Positions 6,044 through 8,301 of a DNA stretch of 8,301 nucleotides are shown in pieces. Numbering within the stretch: position 1 is the first letter of the stretch; each line of letters begins with the position of its first letter. Origin of the DNA: Actinomycetes bacterium (GTDB lineage: Bacteria > Actinomycetota > Acidimicrobiia > Acidimicrobiales > Acidimicrobiaceae); assembly GCA_021833085.1 (NCBI GenBank), contig JAKBGL010000001.1:1-8301 (forward strand). Direction: 5' to 3'. The position numbers were made by a program, and so were the translations under genes. The notes beneath the pieces are model-generated. The model searched no databases. It had not been told where the DNA came from and worked only from the letters and a program-made list of their open reading frames with translations.

Positions 6044-7246
6044 GTGGAGAGTTTGATAGAGCAAGCTCGTAACCTACAAGGAGAGCTAGCTGAGCTAAGA
6101 CACGCTTTACATCAAGAGCCCGAATTAGGTTTAGCTCTTCCCCAAACACAGAAGAAGGTACTTCAGTCTCTCGATGGCTTGGGTCTCTCTCTGTCGACTG
6201 GTGAGAGACTTACCTCTGTAACGGGAGTTCTAAAGGGTAGTGGTAGTGGTCCAACCGTGTTACTCCGAGGTGACATGGATGCACTACCACTTAAAGAGCA
6301 ACTGGATCTTCCTTATCGATCTAAAACTGAAGGGGTCATGCACGCTTGTGGGCACGACCTGCATACCTCAATGTTGGTAGGTGCCGCGCATCTACTGTCA
6401 ACCCGAGTTGGGGAGATCAATGGAAATGTGGTTTTTATGTTCCAACCGGGAGAGGAAGGATTAGACGGGGCCGGGGCCATGATCGACGAAGGTGTTTTGG
6501 AGGTATCGGGAGAGAGGCCCAAGGCAGCTTATGCAATACATGTCATGTCTTCCACTTGGAGTGCTGGAACCTTTGCCTCAAGACCAGGCGCGATGATGGC
6601 GGCATCTGATGGACTCATGGTTACAGTAAAAGGTGCAGGTGGGCACGGTTCGGCACCGCATCTAGCGAAGGACCCGATACCAGCTGCTTGTGAAATGGTG
6701 GGGGCACTTCAGACGTATATAGGTCGTTCAATTGACGCATTTGAGCCAGCCGTAATAACGGTGGGTTCATTTCATGCTGGCACAAAAAGGAACATAATTC
6801 CAGAGTTTGCCGCCTTTGAGGCGACGGTACGGACGTTTTCTTCTAAGGTACGTGAACAGATCGCCGAGGAGTCTGTGCGACTTTGCAAGAATATAGCTCA
6901 TGCCTATGGTCTCGAAGTAGAAGCAGAGTTTCAGACGGAGTACCCAGTTACCATAAATGATGACACTGAGTTTTCCTTTGTTTCAAGGGTCGTCAACGAG
7001 GTCTTTGGGGCAGATCGCTTTGTCAAGATGGAAAATCCAGTAACTGGTGCGGAAGACTTTTCGCGAGTACTAAACCACATACCGGGTGCTATGGTTTTTC
7101 TAGGAGCTAGCCCAGATAAACAAGGGTACGCGTCGGCCCCTAATAACCACTCTCCCTACGCGAGCTTTGATGACGATGTGCTCGCAGAGGGTGCAGCGCT
7201 CTATGCAGAGCTTGCGTTAAGACGTCTTAATCAACTGTCCGCCTAA
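6044..7246 (+). CDS. M20D family metallo-amidohydrolase (N-acyl amino acid / hippurate hydrolase type)
   Basis: This complete 400-residue zinc- or manganese-dependent enzyme hydrolyses the amide bond of N-acyl or N-aroyl amino acids, or of related conjugates. Motifs in order: RGDMDALPL (75-83), HACGHDLHT (100-108), FQPGEEG (133-139), AIHVM (164-168), GGHGSAPH (199-206) in the lid domain, TGAEDFS (334-340) and NNHSPYASFDDD (367-378). The M20D metal ligands are all present: Cys102, His104, Glu138, His166 and His369. Glu137 is the expected general base. No signal peptide, so cytoplasmic. The family includes hippurate hydrolases, aminoacylases and auxin-conjugate hydrolases; substrate cannot be chosen from sequence. 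Start is GTG behind AAGGAGGT. Length is normal for the family. It is the first full gene of the plus-strand block and lies 62 bases before the preferred start of an acyl-peptidase-like gene, suggesting joint use of acylated peptides. Confidence 0.93.
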   Translation: MESLIEQARNLQGELAELRHALHQEPELGLALPQTQKKVLQSLDGLGLSLSTGERLTSVTGVLKGSGSGPTVLLRGDMDALPLKEQLDLPYRSKTEGVMHACGHDLHTSMLVGAAHLLSTRVGEINGNVVFMFQPGEEGLDGAGAMIDEGVLEVSGERPKAAYAIHVMSSTWSAGTFASRPGAMMAASDGLMVTVKGAGGHGSAPHLAKDPIPAACEMVGALQTYIGRSIDAFEPAVITVGSFHAGTKRNIIPEFAAFEATVRTFSSKVREQIAEESVRLCKNIAHAYGLEVEAEFQTEYPVTINDDTEFSFVSRVVNEVFGADRFVKMENPVTGAEDFSRVLNHIPGAMVFLGASPDKQGYASAPNNHSPYASFDDDVLAEGAALYAELALRRLNQLSA

Positions 7247-7296
7247 AAGCTCTGAGTACAAAACCGATGGAAGCAATTAAAGACACCAAGCAAATT

Positions 7297-7302
7297 AGGG
7301 AG
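7297..7302 (+). promoter_or_regulatory. Shine-Dalgarno favouring the TTG start of the S9 peptidase
   Basis: AGGGAG is followed by ACGAAG and TTG. The alternative ATG at 7267 is preceded by GAGTACAAAACCG, which has no purine-rich site at proper distance. Confidence 0.55.
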
Positions 7303-7308
7303 ACGAAG

Positions 7309-8301
7309 TTGAGTAAAAAGGGGTTTCATCCCAACGATATTGAACTTCTTAGAAGGGTCTCAGATCCTCAGATCAATAGTGATGGCCATGCAGTGGCCTT
7401 TGTTGTCGTGGATCCAGACCTGAAGAGCAATAGCTATAAGACCTCAATTTGGATAGTTAATCCTGAACTTGGGGATAGCTCTGCTCGCAAACTACTTTCA
7501 GGTGACTCGCTGTCTCTTCCGTCATGGTCTCCCGATGGCTCCTGCTTGGCTTTTGTGGAGTATGTAGATGGAGCATCCAAGATCTATACGTATCCAACTA
7601 AGGAGACGGGCGAGAGGATACTTGTTGGAGAGCATGACGGGAAAGTTACAGAGCTTCGCTGGTCTCCCGATGGCTCCTGCTTGGCTTTTGTAGCTCGGCG
7701 AAGCGATCCATCTCAGTACGGTAGCGCAAAAGAGCCATTAGCCGCAAAGGATATGCCCGCGCGACGGATGGATACCTTGCGATATCGACTAAACGCGGTA
7801 GGTTGGACATTTGACAGACCGTCGCACGTATTCGTGGCAGATCTAAAGGTGGGGGGGGATATTAGGACGGTCGTTTCCGGACGCTTCGATGCCCAAGGAA
7901 TCTCATGGTCTCCCGACGGCAGGCATCTCTGCTTTGTCTCGGCTCGACACGAAGGCCGTGACATTGACCTTTGCAACGACCTTTGGACCGTATCGATATA
8001 CGATGGGGAACTTACTCGACTAACCAAAACTGATAAAGCTTATGCGCTTCCGTCATGGTCTCCCGATGGCTCGAAAATGGCTTACTTTTTCAACCCTACC
8101 CCTACCGAGAGTCCGAGACATATGCGTCTTGCAGTGATGAACGTGTCAAGCCTGCAAGAGCGGATCATTTCGGCTGCTTTAGATAGAAACTGTTCGCCAT
8201 TTGGGAGCTCTCGGGCTCCTCTTTGGTGTGACGATATGGTGGTCTTCGGGGTCGAGGATTATGGAAATATCTCACTTTATCAGGCTAGTACAGCATCGAA
8301 T
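7309..8301 (+). CDS. S9C acylaminoacyl-peptidase-like serine peptidase, beta-propeller part (partial, runs off right edge)
   Basis: The visible 331 residues form the N-terminal propeller of a prolyl-oligopeptidase-family enzyme, the domain that gates access to the catalytic alpha/beta-hydrolase. TolB/PD40-type blade motifs are SWSPDGSCLAF (72-82), RWSPDGSCLAF (117-127), SWSPDGRHLCF (199-209) and SWSPDGSKMAY (249-259), with a degenerate one at 17-32. The stretch MDTLRYRLNAVGWTFDRPSHVFVADL (154-179 region) is typical of the S9C acyl-peptide hydrolase branch. The catalytic Ser-Asp-His domain would lie beyond the edge, so activity is inferred. I prefer TTG 7309-7311: AGGGAG sits six bases ahead and the N-terminus SKKGFHPNDIELLRRVSDPQ matches family starts. 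ATG 7267-7269 in the same frame adds 14 residues but has no ribosome binding site. No stop occurs to the window end. No signal peptide is visible, so it is likely cytoplasmic. Confidence 0.87.
   Translation, partial: MSKKGFHPNDIELLRRVSDPQINSDGHAVAFVVVDPDLKSNSYKTSIWIVNPELGDSSARKLLSGDSLSLPSWSPDGSCLAFVEYVDGASKIYTYPTKETGERILVGEHDGKVTELRWSPDGSCLAFVARRSDPSQYGSAKEPLAAKDMPARRMDTLRYRLNAVGWTFDRPSHVFVADLKVGGDIRTVVSGRFDAQGISWSPDGRHLCFVSARHEGRDIDLCNDLWTVSIYDGELTRLTKTDKAYALPSWSPDGSKMAYFFNPTPTESPRHMRLAVMNVSSLQERIISAALDRNCSPFGSSRAPLWCDDMVVFGVEDYGNISLYQASTASN
7516..7556 (+). repeat. Intragenic DNA repeat, copy A (propeller blade)
   Basis: Bases 7525-7556 (32 bases) are identical to 7660-7691, and bases 7516-7541 (26 bases) are identical to 8047-8072. 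All copies are in the same reading frame and encode the WSPDG blade motif with the same codon choices throughout. Confidence 0.9.
7660..7691 (+). repeat. Intragenic DNA repeat, copy B
   Basis: A 32-base exact match to 7525-7556, offset by 135 bases, that is 45 codons, about one propeller blade. It encodes WSPDGSCLAF plus the next partial codon. Confidence 0.9.
7903..7920 (+). repeat. Intragenic DNA repeat, diverged copy C
   Basis: Shares 17 of 18 bases with 7522-7539 (TCATGGTCTCCCGA, then C in place of T, then GGC). It marks a further blade motif, SWSPDG, and is more diverged afterwards. Confidence 0.75.
8047..8072 (+). repeat. Intragenic DNA repeat, copy D
   Basis: A 26-base exact match to 7516-7541, offset by 531 bases (177 codons). 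It encodes LPSWSPDGS, after which the two copies diverge immediately. Confidence 0.9.

Noticed and set aside
5843..6064. A 73-codon minus-strand frame over the leader of the amidohydrolase
   Set aside because: It overlaps the start and ribosome binding site of the amidohydrolase and would begin inside that gene; no ribosome binding site or recognisable protein pattern supports it.
7713..8027. A 104-codon open frame on the minus strand inside the S9 peptidase gene
   Set aside because: It lies wholly opposite a well-supported coding region with clear blade motifs, has no recognisable domain, and is best explained as an antisense shadow.
7516..8072. Repeats considered as a CRISPR array or mobile-element trace
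   Set aside because: Spacing is irregular, all copies are in frame within one gene and encode the same propeller motif, so they are protein-coding blade repeats.

Overview
The window holds two divergent transcription blocks separated by an unusual 485-base intergenic region. It looks like a free-living bacterium of intermediate base composition (by eye a little under half G+C). Five of seven genes start with GTG or TTG, most behind strong Shine-Dalgarno sequences. This, with the glycosyltransferase types present, loosely suggests an actinobacterial lineage such as Acidimicrobiia. That placement is an inference and is not firm.

Left block, minus strand, read from about 5558 down to 1: five tightly packed genes forming one apparent operon. 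In order these are an NAD-dependent sugar-nucleotide epimerase/dehydratase, a GT28/MurG-like glycosyltransferase of the COG4671 type, two GT4-type glycosyltransferases, and the membrane half of an ABC exporter that runs off the left edge. Junctions are a 4-base ATGA overlap, a 16-base overlap, a 1-base gap and an 11-base overlap, so translational coupling is likely. The set reads as a small assembly line: the epimerase supplies an activated sugar, three transferases build a short glycan or glycoconjugate, and the exporter moves it across the membrane. The product cannot be read from the sequence.

Intergenic region, 5559-6043: the right-hand part, before the first plus-strand gene, contains a potential branched RNA structure. 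It also holds two tiny overlapping reading frames, the second of which ends inside the ribosome binding site of the following gene. This looks like a regulated leader and is the most unusual part of the window.

Right block, plus strand, 6044 to the right edge: an M20D metallo-amidohydrolase (N-acyl amino acid/hippurate hydrolase type), followed by the N-terminal beta-propeller of an S9C acylaminoacyl-peptidase-like serine peptidase that runs off the right edge. The two activities could act in sequence, the S9 enzyme releasing N-acyl amino acids from peptides and the M20D enzyme removing the acyl group. The S9 gene carries long DNA-identical repeats at its propeller blades. No tRNA, rRNA, CRISPR array or mobile element was seen.
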